Shown piece after piece: positions 1 through 8,059 of a stretch of DNA of 52,818 nucleotides. The stretch spans positions 1 through 52,818 of the forward strand of contig JAPOTI010000104.1 of the NCBI GenBank assembly GCA_026709265.1, in the 5' to 3' direction. This DNA is from Paracoccaceae bacterium. GTDB taxonomy: Bacteria > Pseudomonadota > Alphaproteobacteria > Rhodobacterales > Rhodobacteraceae. The position numbers and the translations under genes were made by a program. The number at the start of each line of letters is the position of its first letter. The stretch's first letter is position 1. Below the pieces are notes generated by a model, which was not told where the DNA came from, did no database searches, and saw only the letters and a list, made by a program, of their open reading frames with translations.

Positions 1-260
1 ACGTCACCCCGACCGCGGCGTCGTGGATGAACGCCGTCGAGGGGGTCTTCTCGAAGCTCGCCCGGCAGAGACTGAAGAATGCGATTTTCAACTCGCTGGA
101 GGAATGCGTCGCGGCGATCGAAGGATATATTGCGCACCACAACGCCAACGACGCCCGTCCGTTCCGCTGGAGCCGGGATCCCGAAGACCGCGTCGAAGCG
201 TGGAAGCGAGGGCATCAGAAACTTGACGAAATGGCATCAAATGAATGATTCGAACCACTA
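1..260 (+). mobile_element. right end of an IS630-family-like insertion sequence
   Basis: The window opens inside a transposase reading frame that ends at 248. The sequence continues to a TA dinucleotide at 259-260, nine bases before the hipA stop codon. IS630/Tc1-type elements insert at TA, so the element may end there; this boundary is inferred, since the other end lies outside the window. Confidence 0.45.
3..248 (+). CDS. IS630-family-type transposase, C-terminal part (cut by window edge)
   Basis: The frame is open from the first base of the window and ends in TGA at 246-248, giving about 81 residues of the protein. It begins TPTAASWMNAVEGVFSKLAR, which resembles the conserved end of IS630/Tc1-like DDE transposases, where a TPxxxSWLN block carries the last part of the catalytic core. 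It continues with the family-type tail (EECVAAIEGYIAHHN, then FRWSRDPEDRVEAW). The enzyme would cut and join DNA to move the element. Whether the whole gene is intact cannot be told. The methionine at 27 is internal and not a start. Confidence 0.75.
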   Translation, partial: VTPTAASWMNAVEGVFSKLARQRLKNAIFNSLEECVAAIEGYIAHHNANDARPFRWSRDPEDRVEAWKRGHQKLDEMASNE

Positions 261-268
261 GTGCCCAA

Positions 269-1507
269 TCAACAGTGATCGGCGGCTATACTCAGAGCCT
301 TCTCACTCTCTGTGTGCTCGAAAGCATCTGCGTAGTCCCGAACATCTTTTGCTGTAGTGCCTTCATCTCTCAGTGCTTTCTTCCAGTTCGCGGCAATAGT
401 TCTGGCCATCATCAACACCAGAGACTCGGCAACTTCCAACTTCAATTTGAAGAACTCACAAGCGTTCAACGCGATTTCGAGTGAAGCCTCAAACGACCCG
501 CCTTGGATGATCCCTGTCTCAAGAACTCGATGCCGGGAGGGGGATGGATTGATGTCGAAAGCCGATGATAAGCGCCATCGATCGCCGCCGGCATAGATAA
601 ACCCGTGGTTCTTAAGGTGATCATCCTTGTTCGACACCAGGATGGTAAAAACGATCCTTCGCCAGAGTTCATGCAGATCCTCGACCGGCTTGCTCGAAAT
701 CTGGCGGATCACATCGCCGATGTCGGTGTAAAAACCACCGTCTTCGCCTTGCCAGTCCAGCGCGGTGCGCGCCGAGATGTAGGGAATGCGCGTATCGCTA
801 CGGCGGTCGAAGCGGCGGATCAACGCGACCGGACTGTCGCTGTCGCGCAGTTCAAGCCGTGCATCGGCCACGCGCAGCCCGCACATGCGCGCCAGTTTCA
901 GTGTCGCCACTTCGGCGCGCTCGACCGGTTTGGTGTCCTGCGCCGAGGTGAACTTGGCAATCCAGAGATGCCCATCGCCCTCGACATTGGCTTTCGGTCG
1001 CGCACCTCCCAGCGATCCGGCGACACCCGCAAGATCACGTGCTTCTTCCTCTACGCCACCCGGATCCCGTTCGAAGCGTTGTGCAAGTGTGCGTAGGCGC
1101 TCAAGTTCGACCAGCCGGGGAATGGGCGGCGTGAGGTCGGAGAGCGGCTCCATGTCCTCGCCGAGGAAGCGCAGCGCCCCTTGCCGGGTGCGGTCATTCG
1201 ACAAAACGAGATAATCGAACTCGCTGAGACCGCCGCCCAAGGCTTTGGTCATCAGCGCGCGTCCCCAGGAATCCGGCGCCGCGTCCCCAAAACACCCCGG
1301 CAGTGCTGAGCGCTTGTCATCCTTTCCGGATGAAAAATGGCCGCCGTCGCGCAGCGGCAGTCCCGGCGCAAGCGCGAAACGGTCCTTTGCGGCGAGCCAG
1401 GTCTCATCATATTCGAACTGCGAATGCTGGCGGCGTCCGTCACTCTCAAAGCGCAAGCGCCCAACAATCCGCTTTCCCTCGCCCAGTGCGACGATGGCTT
1501 CGGGCAT
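269..1507 (-). CDS. hipA: HipA-family serine/threonine kinase toxin
   Basis: This is a 412-residue HipA-like kinase, the toxin of a type II toxin-antitoxin pair. E. coli HipA phosphorylates glutamyl-tRNA synthetase and stops growth. The N-terminal part (about 1-120) matches the HipA N1 domain. The P-loop-like GSLGGARPKA lies at about 164-173, a nucleotide-binding lysine is likely in LWIAKF (about 181-186), the catalytic SNKDDHLKNHGF at about 292-303, and the metal-binding AFDINPS at about 316-322. All key motifs are present, so the kinase looks active. The ATG at 1507 shares bases with the hipB stop (TGATG), pointing to coupled translation; a TTG one codon earlier is less likely. The target here is not shown by sequence. 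Confidence 0.92.
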   Translation of the reverse strand: MPEAIVALGEGKRIVGRLRFESDGRRQHSQFEYDETWLAAKDRFALAPGLPLRDGGHFSSGKDDKRSALPGCFGDAAPDSWGRALMTKALGGGLSEFDYLVLSNDRTRQGALRFLGEDMEPLSDLTPPIPRLVELERLRTLAQRFERDPGGVEEEARDLAGVAGSLGGARPKANVEGDGHLWIAKFTSAQDTKPVERAEVATLKLARMCGLRVADARLELRDSDSPVALIRRFDRRSDTRIPYISARTALDWQGEDGGFYTDIGDVIRQISSKPVEDLHELWRRIVFTILVSNKDDHLKNHGFIYAGGDRWRLSSAFDINPSPSRHRVLETGIIQGGSFEASLEIALNACEFFKLKLEVAESLVLMMARTIAANWKKALRDEGTTAKDVRDYADAFEHTESEKALSIAADHC

Positions 1508-1893
1508 CAAAAACCAACCCCTTCCTCATCATCGCCGTCGCCAATCGGGACAGCCTTGTCGTGGCTGCTGCTCGACGACTTTGGCGTGCGCTTGCGATCG
1601 ATCCGCTTGGGAAGGCTTTCCCGGTCGAGCAGTAATCCGGTATCGTCCGTGCCTGCATCGAGGAAATCCGAGATACGGTCGATTTCGCCCAGAACGAGGC
1701 ACGCCATGGCGAGCGTGCCGATGCTCACGCCATCATCGCCTTTCTCAAGCCGTGCCACCGTGCTTTCGGACACGCCGATCCGCTCCGCAAAGCCCTTTAT
1801 GGAAATCCGCCGCTTCAGACGCGCCGTCTTGATATTTACGCCCAGAGCCTCCAAGGCTCGACGTGCGCTCATTGAATTTATTTTAACCGTCAT
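1507..1893 (-). CDS. hipB: HipB-like antitoxin with XRE-type helix-turn-helix
   Basis: This 128-residue protein lies directly upstream of hipA. Residues about 16-70 form an XRE/Cro-type helix-turn-helix, with GVSESTVARLEKGDDGVSIG in the recognition region. The C-terminal third is charged and serine-rich (KSSSSSHDKA), a likely disordered tail. By analogy with HipB it should bind HipA and repress its own operon. The stop overlaps the hipA start as TGATG. It is longer than E. coli HipB (88 residues) because of the tail. The start ATG at 1893 lies inside the left arm of a strong inverted repeat, which supports autoregulation; a second ATG six codons later is possible. Confidence 0.88.
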   Translation of the reverse strand: MTVKINSMSARRALEALGVNIKTARLKRRISIKGFAERIGVSESTVARLEKGDDGVSIGTLAMACLVLGEIDRISDFLDAGTDDTGLLLDRESLPKRIDRKRTPKSSSSSHDKAVPIGDGDDEEGVGF

Positions 1894-1933
1894 ATCTGAA
1901 TTTTAAAAATTATTTAATTGTCAAATATGACGG
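1887..1933. promoter_or_regulatory. candidate HipB operator (inverted repeat)
   Basis: CCGTCATATCTGA at 1887-1899 and TCAAATATGACGG at 1921-1933 are inverted copies, 12 of 13 bases matching. They are separated by a very AT-rich stretch that could hold the promoter. The left arm covers the hipB start codon. Two inverted half-sites around the promoter resemble known hip operators in layout. Confidence 0.6.
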
Positions 1934-2196
1934 ATAGTGTAATTTTCTCCACTTGGCAAGTTTATTGGCGGTTGAGCGGTCAGAGCCACTCCTGTCCGAA
2001 ATCTGTCTACACGCTTCGGACACCGTGAATTGGGAGTGTCGGCTGGGAAGATCGATTCCATGAAATCGATCTGGGGCCAGGTGATACGTTTCCTCCAGCT
2101 CCAGAGCCTGTCTTTGGAGGTTTTGTACACCCACGGTTTTTCCGAGGGGCGTCGCCCTGCGGGCCGGGCTGGGGGCATTCTGTCCATTCATCTTTT

Positions 2197-2487
2197 TCAG
2201 CCCCATTTTTTGGGATCACGGTAAAAGTTTTCATGTGTCCCAAGTGCTAAAAGCGTCAATGCAATGGTTTGATCGTGGTAGCTGTAGGCCAACAAGGTGA
2301 GCTGTTTGACCATTTTGAATTTATAAACAAGAACGCCAGAAAGGTCTCCCATCTTGGATTGTCCAATTTCTGGGTCTTTAATGATGACTTTGACCGCCTT
2401 GTCCAAATCGGTCTTTTGGTTGGAATCCGGCAAAATCTCTGACCTTGCCGGATTGACATCGCAGGTATTCCGCTCGTCAATGCGCAA
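2197..2487 (-). pseudogene. RelE/ParE-family toxin remnant
   Basis: About 80 residues match the RelE/ParE toxin fold in its common form, with the block VYKFKMVKQLTLLAYSY followed by TLLALGTHENFYRDPKK at the C-terminus. Such toxins are small mRNA interferases or gyrase poisons. The C-terminal half looks intact. The N-terminus is not convincing: the only start is a TTG at 2487 and the first 20 residues do not resemble the family. No antitoxin frame is visible directly upstream on the same strand. I therefore read it as a decayed, orphaned toxin gene. It lies upstream of hipB on the same strand, with about 300 bases between. Confidence 0.6.
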
Positions 2488-3192
2488 TGATGAAGCCTTG
2501 GCCTGGCCATTATGCTATGCCTGACAGAGCGTCGATTTTCGACAGTTTTGCAACTGGTGGGACCAGTTCGCCGCAGCAATTGGTGTCAAAGGGGGTTGCT
2601 TCGGCGATCCTCTTTTTTGTGTGCAACATGATCACGCGCACCTCCATAACTGGAAACGTCGGCGGAAATCAGTCGCCGCTGTCAAGTCACTGCCCTCACC
2701 CACTCTTATGGGCGCAACCTCGTCGCGCCCGGCTTGTGAATTGCCGGAGATTGTGTAGTCTGTTCCGGGGAGGAAACATGGACTTCGGATTGATAGGCGT
2801 TCGGCGGAACCGACTCTTTATACTTTTTGCACGGGGCGCAGCACCACGTCAGCGACAAAAAGCTCGTCGGAAACAATTCAGAATTGCGGTACATGCCGGC
2901 AAATCGGCTGTGGCATGATGACCCGCAACGAAGCTCCTGCCGTCACCATGCACCGACTGACTGAAGAACTCCAATCTGTGACTTGGAAATCTTTTCGACG
3001 TCCGCTCACCGAAGGACGGGCACAGCTTGCGGATGCTTGTGTCCACGTCACGATGAAGGGACTTGTCGACTTTGGGTCTGTGCTTGCTTATGGACTGTCG
3101 CCGCGATTAACAGACCCCGGTGCAGGGTGCCGTCCAACTGCTGATCGATGGCACAAGAAGCATATTGTACGATTTTTCGAAGCCAGACGGCC
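2488..3192. other. 700-base stretch without a convincing gene
   Basis: This separates the toxin-antitoxin region from the first ABC operon and should contain that operon's promoter, but I see no clear promoter boxes. The only item of note is a short frame at 2778-2918 with a good Shine-Dalgarno sequence. Other frames here show no recognisable domain. Confidence 0.5.
2778..2918 (+). CDS. small arginine-rich open frame, unknown
   Basis: A 46-residue frame starts at ATG 2778, preceded by GGGGAGGAAAC, a strong ribosome-binding site at good spacing. The product has a short hydrophobic stretch (LFILFA) followed by many arginines and lysines. I do not recognise it. It could be a real small protein, or the surviving start of a decayed gene whose Shine-Dalgarno remains. 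It ends 274 bases before the first permease gene. Confidence 0.2.
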   Translation: MDFGLIGVRRNRLFILFARGAAPRQRQKARRKQFRIAVHAGKSAVA

Positions 3193-4086
3193 ATGACACT
3201 GTCGAGTCAAGGAATCAAACGCATTCTGACCGGAGACAGCGCCTTGCCATGGCTCGCGCCGCTTCTCGCGATGCTGGTGGTGTTCACGATTTATCCGTTG
3301 ATCTACAATATCTGGCTGAGTTTCCACGAATATGCGCCGTTCAGACGACGGTTGGAACCGGTGGGAACAGATAACTGGCAAGCGCTGTTCTCTGATGAGA
3401 GATTTTGGGACTCTCTTTCAGTCACATTCACATATTTCGGTGTCGTCCTCATCATTCAAGTCGTGCTGGGAATGGCCATTGCGCTGCTCCTTGACAGCGA
3501 GCAGAAAGGATTTGGCGTGTTGCGGGCACTCCTGACACTGACGCTCGTGATTCCGCCGGCAATCACAGGTATGATGTTCCTGCTGATCGAAGACCCGGAA
3601 TTTGGCGTGCTGACCTGGCTGTTGGAAAGTCTTGGTATTCTCGACGGGACTCAACCCATACTGGCAACTGGATCAACGGCCCTGATGGGAGTCATGCTGG
3701 CCGATATCTGGCAATGGACCCCCTTTATGGTCCTGATCTTTTTGGCCGGACTTCGGTCCCTGCCGCCTGAACCCTACGAGGCTGCAATGCTGGATGGTGC
3801 TTCAAGCTGGCAGACTTTTCGCCGGATCACACTGCCATTGATGGGAAAGGTCATTGCTGTTGCCGTCCTGATCCGTGGCATAGATCTGTTCCGGATATTT
3901 GACTATATGTTTGTGATGACGTCCGGCGGACCCGGCACCTCGACCTACACACTGAGTCTCTATGCCTGGCAGCAGACATTCAGTTTCATCAAATGGGGTT
4001 ACGGAGCAACAATTTCACTGGTAAGTCTGATCCTGATCCTCGTGATCGCCAATCTCTTCATCTGGGTCGCACGGGTGCGCTGGTGA
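3193..4086 (+). CDS. sugar ABC transporter permease (MalF/UgpA-type)
   Basis: This 297-residue inner-membrane protein has about six hydrophobic helices, beginning with LAPLLAMLVVFTIYPLIYNI. The cytoplasmic EAA loop, which docks on the ATPase, is visible as YEAAMLDGASSWQTFRRITL near residues 194-213. It would form half of the channel of a carbohydrate uptake (CUT1) importer with the next gene. I chose ATG 3193 (MTLSSQGIK) over an in-frame ATG at 3148 because the longer start adds 15 residues unlike the family. The stop overlaps the next start by four bases (GTGA). The substrate is unknown, perhaps a sugar, oligosaccharide or polyol. Confidence 0.88.
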   Translation: MTLSSQGIKRILTGDSALPWLAPLLAMLVVFTIYPLIYNIWLSFHEYAPFRRRLEPVGTDNWQALFSDERFWDSLSVTFTYFGVVLIIQVVLGMAIALLLDSEQKGFGVLRALLTLTLVIPPAITGMMFLLIEDPEFGVLTWLLESLGILDGTQPILATGSTALMGVMLADIWQWTPFMVLIFLAGLRSLPPEPYEAAMLDGASSWQTFRRITLPLMGKVIAVAVLIRGIDLFRIFDYMFVMTSGGPGTSTYTLSLYAWQQTFSFIKWGYGATISLVSLILILVIANLFIWVARVRW

Positions 4087-4961
4087 TTGTCGAGTCGCAA
4101 GCCCGCCGCATGACGCGCACTCTCGCCGCCTACATGGTGGTCGCTCTGTTCGTATTTCCCTTGTATTTCTGGGCAACCACGGCATTCAAGAATGCCAAGG
4201 ATATCTTCAATACACCCCCGACCGTTTGGGTTTTTGAACCCACCCTGCGGAATTTCGAGGAAGTCTTTGGCATCTCCCTTGGCTTTTTCCGACAGCAGGA
4301 AGTGTTACCCGGTGGCGGTAATTTTTTCATGGCACCCCGACTTTGGGACTCGATCGTGGTCGCGCTGGGTTCGACCCTGCTGTCTGTTATAGTGGCCACC
4401 CTGGCAGGTTACAGTCTCAGCCGGATGGATTTTCGTTTCCGTCATTTATTTGTCGGTTGGGTGCTCTCGACCCGGATGATGCCGCCAGTTGCCGTTGCGA
4501 TTCCGATGTTTTTCATCTACAAAGATATCGGGCTTTTGGACACCTATACGGGTATCATCCTGATTCATGCGGTCATGAATTTGCCGCTTGCAGTGCTTCT
4601 GCTGAAGAGCTTCTTTGATGACATACCACGTGACATAGATGAATGTGCAATGATTGACGGTGCTTCGCGATGGATTATTTTCCGGCGGATTGTCCTGCCC
4701 ATGGCGCGTGGCGGCGTGGCAGCGACCGCGGTGCTGTGTTTTATCTTTTCCTGGACAGAGTTCATTTTTGTGCTCACATTGACACAGACGGGACTCAAGA
4801 CGGTTCCCGTGGTATCGTCCAGTTTTGTCACCTCGACTGGGACGGCCTGGGGCAACATGGCTGCACTCGGCGTGGCGGCGACCGCGCCGGCATTTCTATT
4901 TATCCTGCTGGTCCAGAAACAGCTCGTCCGCGGGCTGACGCTCGGTTCGCTCAAGGAGTAG
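4083..4961 (+). CDS. sugar ABC transporter permease (MalG/UgpE-type)
   Basis: This is the second permease of the importer, 292 residues if read from GTG 4083, which overlaps the upstream stop as GTGA. An ATG at 4110 is the alternative. It has six predicted helices and a clear EAA loop, DECAMIDGASRWIIFRRIVL, near residues 184-203. The C-terminal RGLTLGSLKE is typical of MalG-type permeases. With the upstream permease it forms the transmembrane channel. It is followed by the binding-protein gene after 51 bases. Confidence 0.88.
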   Translation: MIVESQARRMTRTLAAYMVVALFVFPLYFWATTAFKNAKDIFNTPPTVWVFEPTLRNFEEVFGISLGFFRQQEVLPGGGNFFMAPRLWDSIVVALGSTLLSVIVATLAGYSLSRMDFRFRHLFVGWVLSTRMMPPVAVAIPMFFIYKDIGLLDTYTGIILIHAVMNLPLAVLLLKSFFDDIPRDIDECAMIDGASRWIIFRRIVLPMARGGVAATAVLCFIFSWTEFIFVLTLTQTGLKTVPVVSSSFVTSTGTAWGNMAALGVAATAPAFLFILLVQKQLVRGLTLGSLKE

Positions 4962-5012
4962 CGTATCGGAAAACTGCAACAAATTGTTGGAAACAATGCA
5001 AAGGAGAATGAC

Positions 5013-6515
5013 ATGCGAGATTCTGACAGAAAACGCTATCTGGCCAAGATCGTTGACGATTATGTGAGACGGCGCATCAGCCGTCGTCAGTTCTTGACCA
5101 CATCAGCCCAACTTGGGCTCGGCGCAGCAGCGCTTGGCACCGGAATGAGCCGTCCGTTCGGGGGTTTGTTCACGCCGGCCAATGCTGACGAGATGTTGCA
5201 GCCATCCCAAGAAGTTCTCGACTGGGTGGCAGATGTCTCCACACCGTTCCGTGGCACCACGCTCAAGTTGGCGACGGAGTCGACACCACCGTCAAACGCC
5301 ATCAATTCCCAGCTCAAGCCCTATTTTGAAGAGGCATCGGGCATGACAGTTGAAATAGAGGTGCTCCCGCTCGAGCAGGTGCTGCAAAAACTGACACTGG
5401 ATATCGCCAGTCAATTAGGCACCTACGACCTCTATTATATTGATCAGAGTTGGGCCGCCTTTACGAGCCGCGATGTCTTTGATCCCAGAGAACAATTGGC
5501 TGACAAACCGGATCTGGCAATGCCAGACTGGCGGGTTGAGGATTTCCTTCCGGCCCTGGTTGATGGAATCGCCCGGTACGAAGACCGTCTCGTTGGTGTG
5601 CCTTACGATATTCCAATCTTCATCATGATGTACCGCAAGGATATCTGGGAGGAAATGGGCTTTGAAGCACCGACGGAACTTGAACAGTATTACCAACAGG
5701 CAAAGGCCATAACCGACGCGATGGGGCCAGAAATGTATGGTGCCACCGGGCAGATGAAATCCGGCCACTACTCGCTTGAATGCGATTGGACAGCCTGGCT
5801 CTGGGGCCATGGGGGCTCAATATTCAATTCCGATGGCAAATTCTCCGGCAATGACGAACGTGGGCTTGAAGCCATGGAATACTGGCGTCGCCTCTACCAG
5901 ACCATGCCTCCTGGCGTAACCGGTTGGACATGGGATGGTCAAGGCCAGTCAATTGCCCAGGGAGTTGCTGCATCCATGATGAGTTGGGGCGAGTTTTTCC
6001 CTTATTTTGATGATCCAAACGCGACCAAGGTCTCAGGACTGATGGAAGCCGCACGGTGCCCGGCACCCAAAAATCCATTGAGAACGGTCGAGGACACCGG
6101 CTTTGGGGAGATTCCAGGAGTCGGCCATCAGGGCGGGTCTTCACTTGCAGTGTCACAGAATTCGAAGAATCCTGACGCCGCGTGGATTTTCATGCAATGG
6201 GCAACCTGTCACGACACACAGGTGTTGATTACGGCACTTGGTGGTGGCACGGGCCCGACCCGCACAGCTGTTTATGATGATCCGCGGATCCTTGCGAATC
6301 GACGTGTCGGACCAGGGACAACGCGACATCTCAACGTTGTTCGTGACACGATCGCCATGGATATGGGATCCGAACCCGACCTGCCGGAATGGGCGGAACT
6401 GGCGAATGACACGATTCCCGTCAGGCTTGGAAAGTACTTTGCCGGCGATTACGGGTCTGCCAAAGAAGCCATGGACGACATTGCCCAGGCAGCCGACAAG
6501 ATTGTGAGCGGCTAA
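5013..6515 (+). CDS. Tat-exported ABC transporter substrate-binding protein (family 1)
   Basis: This 500-residue periplasmic binding protein captures the substrate for the two permeases upstream. A Tat signal is visible: SRRQFL at residues 23-28, followed by a hydrophobic alanine/glycine stretch, so it is probably exported folded. The mature part has family 1 features such as YDLYYIDQSWAAFTS, VGVPYDIPIFIMMYRKDIWE and PDAAWIFMQWA. At 500 residues it is larger than most MalE-like proteins, which fits a Tat-dependent subgroup. The Shine-Dalgarno AAAGGAG lies about seven bases before ATG 5013. A stable stem-loop follows the stop. The ligand is unknown. Confidence 0.88.
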   Translation: MRDSDRKRYLAKIVDDYVRRRISRRQFLTTSAQLGLGAAALGTGMSRPFGGLFTPANADEMLQPSQEVLDWVADVSTPFRGTTLKLATESTPPSNAINSQLKPYFEEASGMTVEIEVLPLEQVLQKLTLDIASQLGTYDLYYIDQSWAAFTSRDVFDPREQLADKPDLAMPDWRVEDFLPALVDGIARYEDRLVGVPYDIPIFIMMYRKDIWEEMGFEAPTELEQYYQQAKAITDAMGPEMYGATGQMKSGHYSLECDWTAWLWGHGGSIFNSDGKFSGNDERGLEAMEYWRRLYQTMPPGVTGWTWDGQGQSIAQGVAASMMSWGEFFPYFDDPNATKVSGLMEAARCPAPKNPLRTVEDTGFGEIPGVGHQGGSSLAVSQNSKNPDAAWIFMQWATCHDTQVLITALGGGTGPTRTAVYDDPRILANRRVGPGTTRHLNVVRDTIAMDMGSEPDLPEWAELANDTIPVRLGKYFAGDYGSAKEAMDDIAQAADKIVSG

Positions 6516-6536
6516 TCGAAAGGGATTGGCGGCTTC

Positions 6537-6582
6537 GTCAGCTTTCAGGGGGCGCACCTTCACAGTGCGTCCCCGAGCTGAC
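6537..6582 (+). promoter_or_regulatory. stem-loop between binding-protein and ATPase genes
   Basis: GTCAGCT (6537-6543) pairs with AGCTGAC (6576-6582), and GGGGGCGCAC (6548-6557) pairs with GTGCGTCCCC (6565-6574, one G-T pair), leaving a seven-base loop. There is no T-run after it. Such hairpins after binding-protein genes are known to stabilise the upstream mRNA or partly stop transcription. Confidence 0.75.
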
Positions 6583-6795
6583 TGCGAGTTATTGGAATCG
6601 AGAGGTTCAAAATGACGGGGCGTCCGCCGCTGAATGCGCTCATCAGGACTGGCTCCGGCAGGGTCAGCGGCATATGTTACGTGCGCCTTTGTCGTCTCTC
6701 CGTCCAACGCGGTGGATCGCTGGTCTGCTTGAACATAAGGCCGACGTAACCCTGATGCATGAAACCTTCCGCACGATCAATCAGTGGTCTTTTTG

Positions 6796-7872
6796 ATGTC
6801 GTCCGTCGAATATTGTGGTCTCTCGAAGAGTTTCGGTACCGTTGAAGTTATCCGGAAGCTATCGCTCTCAGTCGCAGAGGGAGAATTTGCAGTCCTGCTC
6901 GGTGCGTCGGGTTGCGGCAAAACCACGCTTTTGCGAATGACTGCCGGGCTTGAGACGATCAGTGAGGGAGATTTGCTGATCGGTGGTCGCCGTATGAACG
7001 ATCTTCACCCTCGCGATCGAAATATCGCAATGGTGTTTCAGAATTATGCTCTTTATCCAACGATGAAGGTTTTTGATAACATCGCCTTCAGTCTGCAGAT
7101 CAACAAGATGAGCCCAGACGCGGTGCGGCAGCGCGTGGAAGACGCGGCATCCATTTTAAATCTTACAGAATTTCTTGACCGTTACCCGCGTGAACTGTCG
7201 GGTGGCCAGCGACAGCGTGTCGCCATGGGGCGGGCGATGGTGAGGGATGCCCAACTCTTTCTGTTTGATGAACCGCTGTCCAATCTTGACGCCAAATTGA
7301 GAGCTCATATGCGGGTTGAAATACGTCAACTGCACAGCCGCCTCGGCACGACCACAATTTACGTGACACACGACCAGGTTGAAGCCATGACAATGGCAGA
7401 CAAGATCGTCCTGATGAATGCCGGGAGGATCGAGCAGGTTGGAGTGCCTGACGATCTGTTTGACTCACCACGCACACGTTTCGTTGCCGATTTTATCGGG
7501 ACGCCGTCAATGAATTTCGTCGACGGGGCCATTGAGAGAGACTCCGGAAGCTTGTATTTTGTGGCTCCGGGATTGCGCATTCCCTTAGCTGAACAGATTG
7601 CGGTCAATGCGGCGGTCACTGCCGGATTGCGGCCCACCGATCTGATGATTGAAGACAATGGTCCGCTGACGGGTCGGGTCAGACTCTCAGAGAAAACCGG
7701 TGCCGACATCAATCTCCATATCGAGAGTGAATGCGGTGCGATTATCGCAACGGTATCGCGTGAGACACAAGTGGGTCAAGGTGACACATTGCGTTTGGGA
7801 ATCAACCCCAAAAAACTGCATCTTTTTGATCATACCCGTGGTTTATCACTGCGCAATACACGCGTCGCGTGA
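6796..7872 (+). CDS. ABC transporter ATP-binding protein (UgpC/MalK/MsmX-type)
   Basis: This 358-residue ATPase powers the importer. Walker A is GASGCGKTT (residues 36-44), the signature LSGGQRQRVAMGRA lies near 133, Walker B is LFLFDEPLSNLD near 153, and the switch histidine is in VTHDQVEAM near 190. Residues about 230-358 form the C-terminal TOBE/regulatory domain typical of CUT1 ATPases. I chose ATG 6796 (MSSVEY); a GTG at 6784 would add four residues. It is separated from the binding-protein gene by 280 bases containing a stem-loop, so it may be less expressed than that gene. ATPases of this class are often shared between importers. Confidence 0.9.
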   Translation: MSSVEYCGLSKSFGTVEVIRKLSLSVAEGEFAVLLGASGCGKTTLLRMTAGLETISEGDLLIGGRRMNDLHPRDRNIAMVFQNYALYPTMKVFDNIAFSLQINKMSPDAVRQRVEDAASILNLTEFLDRYPRELSGGQRQRVAMGRAMVRDAQLFLFDEPLSNLDAKLRAHMRVEIRQLHSRLGTTTIYVTHDQVEAMTMADKIVLMNAGRIEQVGVPDDLFDSPRTRFVADFIGTPSMNFVDGAIERDSGSLYFVAPGLRIPLAEQIAVNAAVTAGLRPTDLMIEDNGPLTGRVRLSEKTGADINLHIESECGAIIATVSRETQVGQGDTLRLGINPKKLHLFDHTRGLSLRNTRVA

Positions 7873-7980
7873 TCGAAATTCCATCGCGGTATCTGATGAC
7901 GCAGTATCCTGCCCCGACGACCGGTTTCACAACATGATCGATCTGCCAGCATTCTCATCCCGCGGCTACTGACATTCAGG

Positions 7981-8012
7981 CAGCATCATTACTCTTGCGT
8001 CTTGTGATGCTG
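7981..8012. terminator. weak hairpin between ATPase gene and ppiD
   Basis: CAGCATCA (7981-7988) is an inverted match of TGATGCTG (8005-8012) with a 16-base loop. It falls in the 187-base gap after the ABC operon, a sensible place for a terminator, but no T-run follows. Confidence 0.3.
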
Positions 8013-8059
8013 ATGCCTAGACAGATTTCCGCCGGATTGTATGATCAGGATGGATTTGA

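Noticed and set aside
247-258. GATTCGAACC resembles the inverse of a tRNA T-loop (GGTTCGAATC)
   Set aside because: No acceptor, D or anticodon arms can be formed around it; it lies at the end of the IS630-type element.
605-1906. Long plus-strand frames opposite hipA and hipB
   Set aside because: They mirror the strongly supported hipA and hipB genes and contain only low-complexity arginine/serine-rich sequence.
1910-2243. Open frames on the minus strand downstream of the RelE remnant
   Set aside because: No family resemblance, no good ribosome-binding sites, and they overlap one another in different frames.
3148-3192. Upstream ATG that would lengthen the first permease by 15 residues
   Set aside because: The extra residues are polar and unlike permease starts; ATG 3193 gives the normal length.
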